NCBI RefSeq assembly: GCF_022352055.1
Contig: NZ_JAKRWM010000001.1
Span: 682,001-746,000 of the forward strand
Length of the DNA: 64,000 bases
DNA from: Cohnella mopanensis
GTDB lineage: Bacteria > Bacillota > Bacilli > Paenibacillales > Paenibacillaceae
Direction of reading: 5' to 3'
In this document: positions 1 to 8,273 of the stretch, piece by piece
How positions within the stretch are numbered: the first letter of the stretch is position 1
How the letters are laid out: every line of letters starts with the position of its first letter
Position numbers and translations under genes: made by a program
Notes under the pieces: model-generated
The model's input: the letters and a program-made list of their open reading frames with translations, nothing else
Told to the model about the DNA's origin: nothing
The model's database searches: none

Positions 1-1151
1 TCCGGATCTAGCTTGATCTCATTTGGTGCTCCAGACGCAGTCTCAGAAAGGATTTGGATTTGCCTCTCACCGCCTAACAGCTGCAATTGGGGCTCCATCT
101 CGACAATCAATTGTGTTATGTCGCAAGGATTAAGTTGAATTTCGGGCGCGCGATCGAGTTTTGCGAGCAGAAGCAGATCGTATACCAATTTATTGATTCT
201 TTCGGATTCGCCGAACATGCTCCTCAAAGCTTTTTCTAGCTGGGTCGGATCCGCCGAAGCGCCGCGCAACAACACTTCTAGAAATCCGTGAATCGAGGTG
301 AGCGGTGTTCTAAGTTCATGGGAAGCATCGGAAACGAAGCGGCGCATTCTCTCTTTCGCTTCTTGCTCGGCTAGAAATGAAACTTCAAGACGTTCCAGCA
401 TTAGGTTGAAGGAATGGGATAAGCGGCCAATTTCCTTGGGCTGTTCATCTTCCGGCAATCTTTCGCTGAGTTTACCGGAATCAATGCGTTCAACGGTTGT
501 TACCATGCGGGACAGCGGAGTTAACGTTCTGCGAATGGCAGGCAAGAAGGTGAGCAATCCACCGATTAAAGCAGCAAAAGCTAGAGCCAGGAATAATAAC
601 AACTGCCGGGTCAACTCGTTCTTCATCGGCTTGGTGCTCGTGCTGACTTGCACGACGCCGCTCGTCCCGTTGAAGGATCGAACCGCTTGCATAACGATAA
701 GCTGCTCTCCTGTGTTGTCCTGATTCATGATTTTGAATTGAGGCTTGCCGCGATAAGGTTTGCGTCTAGCTGCTTCGTATACTTCCGAATCAAGATGGGG
801 AACGCTCGAATTGGAATTCGAGTCAATAGATGAAAGTACCGTAAATTTGCCTTCCTTATTAATGAAGGCGACGGAGGAAGAGGGGAAGAAGATGAACGCT
901 TCGGCAGGTCCGCGTCGCATATTCGGATTAATTCGCTCCCATAGTTCCCCAGGCACGGATTGAATTTGCCTCTGTATGCTTGCGGCTTTGTTCTGATACA
1001 GGAAACGCTCCATGAATACATATTGAAATAGTCCGATCACAAGCAGCAAACCGGCTAGAATGAGCAACATGCGGGATAACAACTGATAACGCAAGGAACG
1101 CGGAAATAGGAAGGATCTGAGACGTTGCATGTAGCCTTTTGAGCGGTTCAT
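1..1151 (-). CDS. Sensor histidine kinase (3' end outside window)
   Basis: This is a membrane-bound two-component sensor kinase, partner of the response regulator that precedes it. Its ATG overlaps the regulator's TGA (ATGA), so the two are translationally coupled. Reading leftward from 1151 the protein has a short basic N-terminus, a transmembrane helix near residues 20-43, an extracytoplasmic segment of about 140 residues, a second transmembrane helix near 185-205, a HAMP linker and a HisKA box with the phospho-accepting His in SHELRTPLTSIHGF. The frame runs open to base 1, ending just as the ATP-binding domain begins. The missing part is therefore the HATPase domain, cut by the window edge and not by a mutation. 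The ligand is unknown. Confidence 0.93.
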   Translation of the reverse strand, partial: MNRSKGYMQRLRSFLFPRSLRYQLLSRMLLILAGLLLVIGLFQYVFMERFLYQNKAASIQRQIQSVPGELWERINPNMRRGPAEAFIFFPSSSVAFINKEGKFTVLSSIDSNSNSSVPHLDSEVYEAARRKPYRGKPQFKIMNQDNTGEQLIVMQAVRSFNGTSGVVQVSTSTKPMKNELTRQLLLFLALAFAALIGGLLTFLPAIRRTLTPLSRMVTTVERIDSGKLSERLPEDEQPKEIGRLSHSFNLMLERLEVSFLAEQEAKERMRRFVSDASHELRTPLTSIHGFLEVLLRGASADPTQLEKALRSMFGESERINKLVYDLLLLAKLDRAPEIQLNPCDITQLIVEMEPQLQLLGGERQIQILSETASGAPNEIKLDP

Positions 1152-1834
1152 AAGAGGTCCACCCGGTAACCCGCGCCCCTGATCGTTCGGATGACTCTGT
1201 GCTCGCGGTCTTGAAGCTTGTCGCGCAATGAACGGATATAAACTTCCACGATATTTTCTTCCCCGCCAAAATCATAGCCCCATACTTGATCAAGAATGAC
1301 GCTTTTACTTAAAACGTGCCCATGATTGAACACAAGGTGTTTGAGTAGTTCATATTCCGTCGGTGATAGCTCCAACGCGCGTTCCTTGTAACGGAATTCT
1401 TTACGAGCGGCATCGATCGCGAACGGACCAACGGATACCTCGCTAAGTAGATTGGGAAATTGATTGCGTACTCGCGCTTGGATTCGGGCGAGAAGCTCGC
1501 CGAAGCCGAAAGGCTTGGGCATGTAGTCGTCCGCGCCCAGCGTTAGCCCCTTAACTCGATCCTCGATCTCATCCTTGGCCGTGAGCATAATGACCGCAAC
1601 GGGCTTAATGGCCTTCAAAGCTTGACACACCTCGAAACCATCCATTCCGGGCATCATGACATCCAATATCACGACATGAGGATTGAATTGATCCGATAGT
1701 TTGATCGCCTCTGGTCCGTCCTGCGCAATCATGACCTGATACCCTTCATTCGTTAATCCGAGCTCAAGAAACTGCAATATATTGGGTTCGTCATCGACGA
1801 TTAATATTTTAATGCCTTTTCCTTGCTGTGCCAT
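1148..1834 (-). CDS. OmpR/PhoB-family response regulator
   Basis: A 228-residue cytoplasmic transcription factor. The N-terminal receiver domain (about 8-120) has the acidic pair in IVDDEPNILQF, the phospho-acceptor Asp in VVILDVMMPGMDG and the conserved Lys in MPKPFGFGELL. The C-terminal winged helix (about 130-228) ends in the usual VIRTIRGAGYRVDLL. It is the first gene of a leftward pair with the histidine kinase and diverges from the MacA-like efflux operon. The 220-bp intergenic region between them carries 11-bp-spaced repeats of the kind bound by this family. I infer, without proof, that it controls the adjacent efflux genes and itself. Confidence 0.95.
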   Translation of the reverse strand: MAQQGKGIKILIVDDEPNILQFLELGLTNEGYQVMIAQDGPEAIKLSDQFNPHVVILDVMMPGMDGFEVCQALKAIKPVAVIMLTAKDEIEDRVKGLTLGADDYMPKPFGFGELLARIQARVRNQFPNLLSEVSVGPFAIDAARKEFRYKERALELSPTEYELLKHLVFNHGHVLSKSVILDQVWGYDFGGEENIVEVYIRSLRDKLQDREHRVIRTIRGAGYRVDLL

Positions 1835-1929
1835 CTCGAGTCCTCCAACTGTAGATCCATTTATTAGGACATGCCTGATCTATCTTTTCCTATTATGGAG
1901 GATTTAGCTTAACTTTGGCTGAGCGAAAA

Positions 1930-1978
1930 CTGAAAGAATGCTGAAAAGTTAGGAGGACGACATTCAGAAAACATTCAG
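1930..1978. promoter_or_regulatory. Candidate response-regulator operator: two pairs of 11-bp-spaced repeats
   Basis: Two CTGAAA units begin at 1930 and 1941, and two ATTCAG units begin at 1962 and 1973, the second pair being the inverse of the first. The 11-bp step, one helical turn, is typical of OmpR/PhoB-family direct-repeat operators. The cluster lies between a divergent response regulator and the efflux operon. The ATTCAG pair lies about 35 bp upstream of a CATAAT element (2011-2016) that could serve as a -10 box for the rightward operon. Function is inferred from spacing and position only. Confidence 0.5.
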
Positions 1979-2055
1979 CGGGCACTCATCAACAACTAAG
2001 GTTCGCCTTGCATAATAGTGCCAAGACGATAAAGAGGCGAAGGTGAACAATTCGG

Positions 2056-3498
2056 ATGAAGAAGAGAATCATATGGACGTCCGCTCTAGTCATCGTACTG
2101 GCAGCGGGAACTTGGGGAGGTATCCGGCTCTACAATAAGAAGGATACCCAACTGGTAGCCAGTTACGTAACGACCCTGGTTCGCAAAGGAACCATTGAAG
2201 TCAAAGTCAGCGGTACCGGAAGCATTCAGCCATCCGCGCGTGAAACGTTGAAAGCAAAATCGGCTGGCACGGCTCTCAAAGTCAACTTCAAAAAAGGGGA
2301 TACGGTCAAGAAGGGCGATGTACTCATTACATATGAACAAACCGATATTACCTCTCAAGTTCGCAGCAAGGAAATCGATCTGAAGAAAAAACAGCTGGAA
2401 CTCGAGGATACGCAGGACAAGTATAAAGCAGCAACCGATGATACGGCGCGGGCAGCTTTGGTATTGAACATACAGAAGCAACAGCTCGATATCGAGATGG
2501 CGAAAGAGGATATTGCGACGTTGAAGACGGGAAAAAGCTTGGACCCGATCGTTGCGCCAATCGACGGAGTTCTCTCTACGTTTAATGTTCAAGTGGGAGA
2601 TACGCTTAATCCGAACAACGAGCTGGGCGAGATCGTTAATTTTGCCCAGCTGCAAATGGTCGTCGGAATCGACGAATTGGACATCCCTAAGGTGAAGCTT
2701 AAGCAAGAAGCGCAAATTCTCGTAGAAGCATTGCCGGAAGAGACTTTCACGGGGGAAGTCGTCGCTATCGCAGATGAAGGAACGACCAGCAACGGCGTCG
2801 CTTCCTTCGATGTTACGATCGTCCTGGCGGATGCCAAAACGCTAAAAGCCGGGATGTCAGCGGAAGCGAGCATTATGACGGATAAGAAAACGGATGCTCT
2901 ATATGTCCCAGTAGAAGCGGTGCAATCTTCTCAAGGCAAGTACTTCGTAATGGTTCCGGCATCAAGCGACGGGACTGAAGCTACGACGGCTCAATCGGGG
3001 CAATCTGGCAGTAATCCGGGTGCGTCATCGAAGAACGGGCAACAAGGACAAGCAGATCAGCAAGGTCAATTGGAAGCAGGACAACAGCCGCAAGCCGGAC
3101 AAACGCCCCAAGGCGGAAACGCTAGCCGATTCCAGAACATGACCGAAGAGGAACGAGCCGCCATGAGGGAACAATTCATGGGGAATCGGGGTACCGGTAG
3201 TTCGACGAACGCAAGCGGCAATGTCACTTCCACTAAACGGGTCGAAGTGAAAGTCGGAATTAACAATGAAGATCAGATCGAGATCGTATCGGGACTGAAA
3301 GAAGGGGACCGCGTCATTCTTCCGACCGTCGTAAGCAAGAGCTCTAATTCAAACAACCAAGCCGGTTTCCCAGGTCTGGGCGGAGGCGGAGGTTTCCCGG
3401 GTGGCGGCGGAGCTGGATTCTCAGGCGGCGGAGGCGGCTTCCAAGGAGGAAGCGGAGGGCGTCAATCCACCGGCGCGGCGGCAGGCGGTGCTCGCTGA
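2056..3498 (+). CDS. MacA-like efflux periplasmic-adaptor (HlyD family) protein
   Basis: A 480-residue membrane-anchored adaptor that would link the MacB-type ATPase and permease encoded next to it. It has one N-terminal transmembrane helix (about 4-24) with no lipobox. A barrel-sandwich hybrid/lipoyl-like half is seen around 45-90, a long charged coiled coil around 105-155 and beta-barrel segments from about 190 to 290. A Gln/Gly-rich low-complexity linker (about 300-355) splits the C-terminal domain, and the tail (about 430-480) is almost all Gly, Phe and Ser. The Gly-rich tail and the insert are unusual for MacA. AGGTGA precedes the ATG by 9 bases. First gene of a tightly packed operon. 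Confidence 0.88.
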   Translation: MKKRIIWTSALVIVLAAGTWGGIRLYNKKDTQLVASYVTTLVRKGTIEVKVSGTGSIQPSARETLKAKSAGTALKVNFKKGDTVKKGDVLITYEQTDITSQVRSKEIDLKKKQLELEDTQDKYKAATDDTARAALVLNIQKQQLDIEMAKEDIATLKTGKSLDPIVAPIDGVLSTFNVQVGDTLNPNNELGEIVNFAQLQMVVGIDELDIPKVKLKQEAQILVEALPEETFTGEVVAIADEGTTSNGVASFDVTIVLADAKTLKAGMSAEASIMTDKKTDALYVPVEAVQSSQGKYFVMVPASSDGTEATTAQSGQSGSNPGASSKNGQQGQADQQGQLEAGQQPQAGQTPQGGNASRFQNMTEEERAAMREQFMGNRGTGSSTNASGNVTSTKRVEVKVGINNEDQIEIVSGLKEGDRVILPTVVSKSSNSNNQAGFPGLGGGGGFPGGGGAGFSGGGGGFQGGSGGRQSTGAAAGGAR

Positions 3499-4223
3499 TG
3501 ACGACGAAATCGCTACCGGACCCTCTTATTCGAATCAAACAGCTAAACAAGCAATATCGTATGGGCGGAGAAACGCTTAATGCTTTGGATAACGTTTCGT
3601 TAACCGTTAATTATGGGGATTTTCTAGCGATCATAGGCCCTTCCGGTTCGGGAAAATCTACCCTTATGAACGTGATCGGCTGCCTGGATACGCCGACATC
3701 GGGCGAGTATTGGCTGGATGGGGAAGAGGTTAGCCGATTAAAGGATAACAAACTTGCGGAAATCCGGAACCGGAAGATCGGTTTTATATTTCAAGGCTTT
3801 AATCTTCTGAATCGGCTAACTGCGATCGAGAACGTGGAGCTACCGTTAATCTACCGAGGCGTTTCGGCTAAGGAAAGAAAAGAGCAAGCGATCGAGGCGC
3901 TAAGGAAGGTCGGATTGGAAGAAAGGATTCATCACAGGCCTGTTGAGCTATCCGGTGGACAACAGCAAAGGGTAGCGATTGCCAGGGCGTTGGCGGGAAA
4001 TCCGCCCATACTGCTCGCCGATGAGCCTACCGGAGCGTTGGATACGAAGACGGGCAAGGAAGTGATGGGCTTCATGAAGGAATTAAATGCTCTCGGGCAT
4101 ACGATCGTGCTCATCACTCATGATCCGGGTATTTCGGAGCAGGCCAAACGAGTCGTCAAGATCATGGATGGGAAATTAAGCGAAGAGGAGGGAGGGCAGA
4201 ATGAATTTCTTACAAGCGTTTAA
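3498..4223 (+). CDS. MacB-type ABC transporter ATP-binding protein
   Basis: A 241-residue ATPase of the LolD/MacB class, which drives mechanotransmission-type export rather than classical transport. Visible motifs are Walker A GPSGSGKST near residue 48, a Q-loop in IGFIFQGFNLL, the signature VELSGGQQQR, Walker B ILLADEPTGALD and the switch His in VLITHD. The ATG overlaps the adaptor stop codon (TGATG), and the 3' end overlaps the permease start by 23 bases, so all three are translationally coupled. The substrate cannot be read from sequence; lipophilic compounds or antimicrobial peptides are typical for this class. Confidence 0.95.
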   Translation: MTTKSLPDPLIRIKQLNKQYRMGGETLNALDNVSLTVNYGDFLAIIGPSGSGKSTLMNVIGCLDTPTSGEYWLDGEEVSRLKDNKLAEIRNRKIGFIFQGFNLLNRLTAIENVELPLIYRGVSAKERKEQAIEALRKVGLEERIHHRPVELSGGQQQRVAIARALAGNPPILLADEPTGALDTKTGKEVMGFMKELNALGHTIVLITHDPGISEQAKRVVKIMDGKLSEEEGGQNEFLTSV

Positions 4224-5376
4224 GATGGCGATGAAGAGCATTCTGTCCAATAAACTTCGTTCGCTTCTAACGATGCTTGGAATCATTATCGGAGTTACGG
4301 CGGTTATCGCGCTTGTGGCTATGGGACAAGGAGCGACCAAATCGGTAACCGAGCAGGTTCAAAGCTTAGGAACGAATCTTCTGACAGTAAACATCTTAGG
4401 GCGTGGCTCCGCTAACACTTTAAAAGTGAACGATGCTGTCGCTATGAAGGATAAGGTGGAAGGCATTCAATATATCGCTCCTGCCAGCACGCAGAGCACC
4501 TCCGTCAAATATGGAACGACAAGCGTTACCGTTAGCGTCGTAGGCACGAACGCGGATTATGCGCTCGTTAAAGACTATAAGGTAGCAACCGGCCGATTTC
4601 TGGCGCAGATCGACTTAGATGTCTATCAGAAGGTTGCCGTAATCGGATCGAGTACCGCGACGGATCTGTTCGGTTTCGCGAGTCCGGTAGGCGAATACAT
4701 TCTCATTCAGGGAACTCGCTATAAGGTGGTTGGCGTATTAGAGGAAAAAGGAAGTTCGATGGCGGGATCGAACGATGAAGTCGTGATGATCCCCGAAACA
4801 TCGGCCGAAAGATTATTTAAATCGAAAGGCGTCCGGACGGTTTACGTCCAAGTAGCGACGACCGAGCAGATCGACTCCGTCGTCACCGGATTGGAAACCG
4901 AACTGAGCGGTCACTTCCGGGGAAATACCGATAGTTATCGGGTGTTCAATCAAAGCGACGCGCTCTCTACGTTAACGTCCATATCCGATACGCTGACGCT
5001 CGCTTTAGCCGGGATTGCCGGAATATCCCTTCTCGTGGGCGGGATCGGAATCATGAATATTATGCTCGTCTCGGTAACGGAGCGGACGAGAGAGATCGGC
5101 ATACGCAAAGCTATCGGCGCAAAGAAACGCGATATCCTGATCCAGTTTCTCATCGAAGCGATGGTGCTTAGCGGTTTGGGAGGATTGCTGGGAATCGGAA
5201 TCGGAGTCGGGGCGGCGCAAGGCGCCTCCTCCGCTTTCAATATGGACATCGTGTTCTCATTCAATATCATATTGATCGCTTTCTGTTTCTCCGTTGGCAT
5301 TGGCGTCGTGTTCGGAATGTTCCCAGCGAATAAGGCGGCTAAGCTTAAACCGATTGAAGCTTTGCGTTTCGAATAA
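4201..5376 (+). CDS. MacB-type ABC transporter permease (FtsX fold)
   Basis: A 391-residue permease with the MacB/FtsX plan: an N-terminal transmembrane helix (about 20-42), a large extracytoplasmic core domain (about 50-250), then three transmembrane helices (about 275-300, 320-345, 352-378). The conserved coupling segment RTREIGIRKAIGAKKRDIL sits between helices 2 and 3. The C-terminal motif FPANKAAKLKPIEALRFE is typical of the family. It starts inside the ATPase gene. It is separated from its ATPase, as usual in Gram-positive bacteria, whereas Gram-negative MacB is one fused chain. Confidence 0.95.
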   Translation: MNFLQAFKMAMKSILSNKLRSLLTMLGIIIGVTAVIALVAMGQGATKSVTEQVQSLGTNLLTVNILGRGSANTLKVNDAVAMKDKVEGIQYIAPASTQSTSVKYGTTSVTVSVVGTNADYALVKDYKVATGRFLAQIDLDVYQKVAVIGSSTATDLFGFASPVGEYILIQGTRYKVVGVLEEKGSSMAGSNDEVVMIPETSAERLFKSKGVRTVYVQVATTEQIDSVVTGLETELSGHFRGNTDSYRVFNQSDALSTLTSISDTLTLALAGIAGISLLVGGIGIMNIMLVSVTERTREIGIRKAIGAKKRDILIQFLIEAMVLSGLGGLLGIGIGVGAAQGASSAFNMDIVFSFNIILIAFCFSVGIGVVFGMFPANKAAKLKPIEALRFE

Positions 5377-5422
5377 CCGACTGCCATCAAATCTACTAAC
5401 CGCGTGGAAAGGAGGGAACCGC

Positions 5423-5989
5423 TTGGCGTCTATACCGGAATATGAACGTTTAGTTATCCCCCATCTCGAAGATCTAAGAAGATACTGCTACTATTTAACG
5501 AAATCTAAGTGGGATGCGGAAGATTTGTGTCAAGATACGTTATTGAAATCGCTGATCTTCTTTTACCATACGGAGCCGTATTTAGACGTGAAGCCATTCT
5601 TGATCCGGGTTGCGCGTAATTTATGGATCGATGATTGCCGTAAACGGAAGAGGAGACGATTAGCGATCGCGGACTTGTCTAAGCCCCACTATACGGACAA
5701 TGATTACGTTGAAGTGCGCAGCGCGATAGAATGGTTGGCCGAGCGGTTCCCTAGACGAAATATAGACATGTGGCTATTGTTCAATTATTTCGGTTATACC
5801 TTGCAGGAAATCGCGAAGGCTATGAGTTGCACGATATCGGCCGTTAAATCCGTACTGTTCCGTACCCGCGATCAGCTTCGAAACCGCAATGCCGTCATGG
5901 AGAACCGTAAAGTCATCGTTCTGGATGTGGAACGATGGTCGCGCGCGATTATGCAGGACCGGCCGCAAGGGCTGCTATCCGAAGGATAG
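5423..5989 (+). CDS. ECF-like RNA polymerase sigma-70 family factor
   Basis: A 188-residue protein starting at a TTG preceded by AAAGGAGG. A longer reading would overlap the permease and has no ribosome site. Sigma region 2 covers about 10-85 (YLTKSKWDAEDLCQDTLLKS, then FLIRVARNLWIDDCRKRKRR). Region 4 is a helix-turn-helix at about 125-165 (YFGYTLQEIAKAMSCTISAV). No anti-sigma gene is adjacent. The last 25 residues include VERWSRAIMQDRP, nearly repeated in the second sigma protein of this window (12623-13192). It follows the MacB-like permease by 46 bp, so it is probably cotranscribed. I infer that it reports or amplifies an envelope-stress response. Confidence 0.88.
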   Translation: MASIPEYERLVIPHLEDLRRYCYYLTKSKWDAEDLCQDTLLKSLIFFYHTEPYLDVKPFLIRVARNLWIDDCRKRKRRRLAIADLSKPHYTDNDYVEVRSAIEWLAERFPRRNIDMWLLFNYFGYTLQEIAKAMSCTISAVKSVLFRTRDQLRNRNAVMENRKVIVLDVERWSRAIMQDRPQGLLSEG

Positions 5990-6060
5990 GGCGATCGGGA
6001 ACCGAAAACCATATATTCCCGTAATAGAAGAGGATACTCGCATACGGGAGGATAATGGAG

Positions 6061-6738
6061 ATGGCTAACATCCTGATCGTCGATGACGACCTGGATATTC
6101 TTGAACTCATCCGTTTTTATTTAACTAGAGAAGGATTCAAGGTGTCTGTAGCAAGCAACGGACTCGAAGCGATAACAATCGCGGAGCAAGCCAAAATCGA
6201 TCTGGCAATCGTAGATGTCATGATGCCTTTAATGGATGGCTGGGACTTATGCCGGAGCTTAAAAGAGGACTATCCGGAGATGCCGATTCTGTTAGTGACC
6301 GCGAAAGGAGAAACCGATCATAAGCTCAAAGGGTTTAACCTTGGCGCGGACGACTATCTCGTTAAACCCTTTGACCCGCTGGAACTCGCCGCTAGGGTCA
6401 AGCTTCTGTTGAAACGGTATAAAATCCATATCTCGATGAAAGTTCAAATCGGCAACGTCCTGTTGGACAAAACTCGTTACGAGGCCGTCGTCGAAGAAAC
6501 GTCGTTCGCGTTGCCGTTAAGAGAATTCGATCTGCTGTTTAAGCTCGCTAGCTTTCCCGGTCAGATATTTACGAGAAACGATCTGATCGAACAAGTGTGG
6601 GGCGCGGATTTCGAAGGCGACGACCGAACGGTAGACGTACATATTAAGCGGATCAGAGACCGGTTCGCCGAGTTGAACGGCTCGTTCGCGATCGAGACGA
6701 AGCGAGGGCTTGGCTACAAGCTCGAGGTGCTGGAATGA
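6061..6738 (+). CDS. OmpR-family response regulator, HssR-like
   Basis: A 225-residue regulator. The receiver domain shows ILIVDDDLDILELI, the phospho-Asp in AIVDVMMPLMDGW and the Lys in DYLVKPFDPLEL. The winged helix includes GDDRTVDVHIKRIRDRF, the pattern seen in HssR-type (heme-stress) regulators. An ATG six bases earlier (6055) sits only 3 bases from the GGGAGGA ribosome site, so the second ATG (spacing 8) is preferred. It is followed by its kinase with a 4-base overlap. It is close to the regulator at 59790-60464. Whether heme is the signal is not shown by sequence. Confidence 0.93.
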   Translation: MANILIVDDDLDILELIRFYLTREGFKVSVASNGLEAITIAEQAKIDLAIVDVMMPLMDGWDLCRSLKEDYPEMPILLVTAKGETDHKLKGFNLGADDYLVKPFDPLELAARVKLLLKRYKIHISMKVQIGNVLLDKTRYEAVVEETSFALPLREFDLLFKLASFPGQIFTRNDLIEQVWGADFEGDDRTVDVHIKRIRDRFAELNGSFAIETKRGLGYKLEVLE

Positions 6739-8105
6739 TCAAATCGCTTTATTTTCGTGTCGTGCTTACCTATATGGCGGCCGTCATCGTCGGATTGGTC
6801 ACCACTTATTTTTTGGCTCTCTATTTATTAGACTCAGTCGGAGATCGTTATGCGAACAATCTTCAAAAAAAATTGATCGAAGATGGTAATAGAATTCAGG
6901 AAATCTATAGGGATAAAGGCGTCGAACAGGCGGATGCCTTCATGCAAGAGTCAAGTTACGCGAAGCAATACGAAATCCGGCTGTACGACCAGAATGGGAA
7001 ACTGATGATCAGGGATGGCAAAGAACCTGCGGATCTCTATATTTTGTCGGATCAAATCGTCCGCTCCGTCTTAAGGGGAGAAGTATACAAAGGGATCGAC
7101 GTTTCCCCTACGGAATTGATTATCGGATTTCCATATGAATATTCTGGCAACCATTACGCTCTGTTTGTCCAAGTGTCCGAAAGTACCGTGGAATCATTCG
7201 CTCAAATTTTACTTATTACGGCGTTGCTAATCAATTTACTCGTTGGATGTATAATCATCATCGTTGGCGCCCGTTACTTGGTGAAGCCGCTTCGCGGGAT
7301 GAAAGCGGCTGCCGAGAGAATGGCCAAGGGCGAGTTCGACATCGAGCTTAAATGGGGGAAGCGGAAGGATGAACTGGGACAGCTCGCGCAAAGCTTCAAT
7401 TACATGGCCACTCAGATGAAGCAGCTCGAATCGATGAGGCAGGATTTCGTCTCGAACGTCTCCCATGAAATTCAATCCCCATTAACGTCGATTTCGGGAT
7501 TCTCTAAAGCGCTGCAGGAGAGCGATCTGTCGGAAGAGGAGAGAATCCGGTATTTAAGCATCATTCAGAACGAGAGCGAGAGACTGTCCCGTCTGAGCGA
7601 CAATTTGCTAAAGCTAGCCTCCTTGGATTCGAAACGCCATCCGTTCGAACCAAGAATCTATGATTTGGATGAACAGCTGCGCAAAGCCGTCGTCGCCTAC
7701 GAACCCCAATGGTCAACTAAGTCATTGGAATGGCGGCTCAATTTGCCAAAAACGAAAATCGTAGCGGATGAAGACCAGCTTAATCAAGTGTGGAATAATC
7801 TAATCGGCAACAGCATTAAATTTACGCCAGCTGGCGGTTTAATTACCGTAAGCATCGTCAAACATACCGATCTAATCGAGGTCATCGTAACCGATTCAGG
7901 AATCGGAATTCCTGCTGAAGAGCATGCGAAAGTGTTCGAACGATTCTATAAATCGGATCAATCGCATAACAAAAAGCATTCGGGAAGCGGCTTAGGACTT
8001 GCGATCGTGAAGAAGATCGTCATGAGGCACAGGGGAACGGTACAATTGAAAAACAATCCTAACGGAGGCACGATCGCCATCGTAATGCTGCCGAATCGTT
8101 TATAA
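6735..8105 (+). CDS. Sensor histidine kinase, HssS-like
   Basis: A 456-residue kinase with a transmembrane helix at about 9-30, an extracytoplasmic sensor of about 125 residues, a second helix at about 156-180, HAMP, HisKA and HATPase. The phosphorylation box reads SNVSHEIQSPLTSI, with IQS where most kinases have LRT; this variant is typical of HssS-like kinases. The ATP-binding motifs NQVWNNLIGNSIKFTP, DSGIGIP and SGSGLGLAIVKKI are intact. The ATG overlaps the regulator TGA. It is the last gene before a strong terminator, so it may close the efflux operon. The sensor domain has no family I can name. Confidence 0.93.
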   Translation: MIKSLYFRVVLTYMAAVIVGLVTTYFLALYLLDSVGDRYANNLQKKLIEDGNRIQEIYRDKGVEQADAFMQESSYAKQYEIRLYDQNGKLMIRDGKEPADLYILSDQIVRSVLRGEVYKGIDVSPTELIIGFPYEYSGNHYALFVQVSESTVESFAQILLITALLINLLVGCIIIIVGARYLVKPLRGMKAAAERMAKGEFDIELKWGKRKDELGQLAQSFNYMATQMKQLESMRQDFVSNVSHEIQSPLTSISGFSKALQESDLSEEERIRYLSIIQNESERLSRLSDNLLKLASLDSKRHPFEPRIYDLDEQLRKAVVAYEPQWSTKSLEWRLNLPKTKIVADEDQLNQVWNNLIGNSIKFTPAGGLITVSIVKHTDLIEVIVTDSGIGIPAEEHAKVFERFYKSDQSHNKKHSGSGLGLAIVKKIVMRHRGTVQLKNNPNGGTIAIVMLPNRL

Positions 8106-8111
8106 TCATCG

Positions 8112-8165
8112 CAAAAAAACCAATGGGCAAAGGACATTCCTTCCTTGCGCCGTTGGTTTTTTTTC
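8112..8165 (+). terminator. Rho-independent terminator
   Basis: An imperfect long hairpin with outer arms AAAAAACCAA and TTGGTTTTTT, inner arms GGCAAAGGA and TCCTTGCGCC, and a run of eight T. It lies directly after the HssS-like kinase gene and separates it from the RND pump. Confidence 0.8.
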
Positions 8166-8273
8166 ATGTCATAGTATATTCACATTCGTGTTGTACACTG
8201 ATGCAGAACGAACAGGTAAGAATTTCCACCAACGTAGTGGCATATCGATATGAACTTGCAGGAGGGTTAGCTG

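Noticed and set aside
2086-2715. Antisense frame of 209 codons opposite the MacA-like gene
   Set aside because: Shadow of a clear adaptor gene; no ribosome site.
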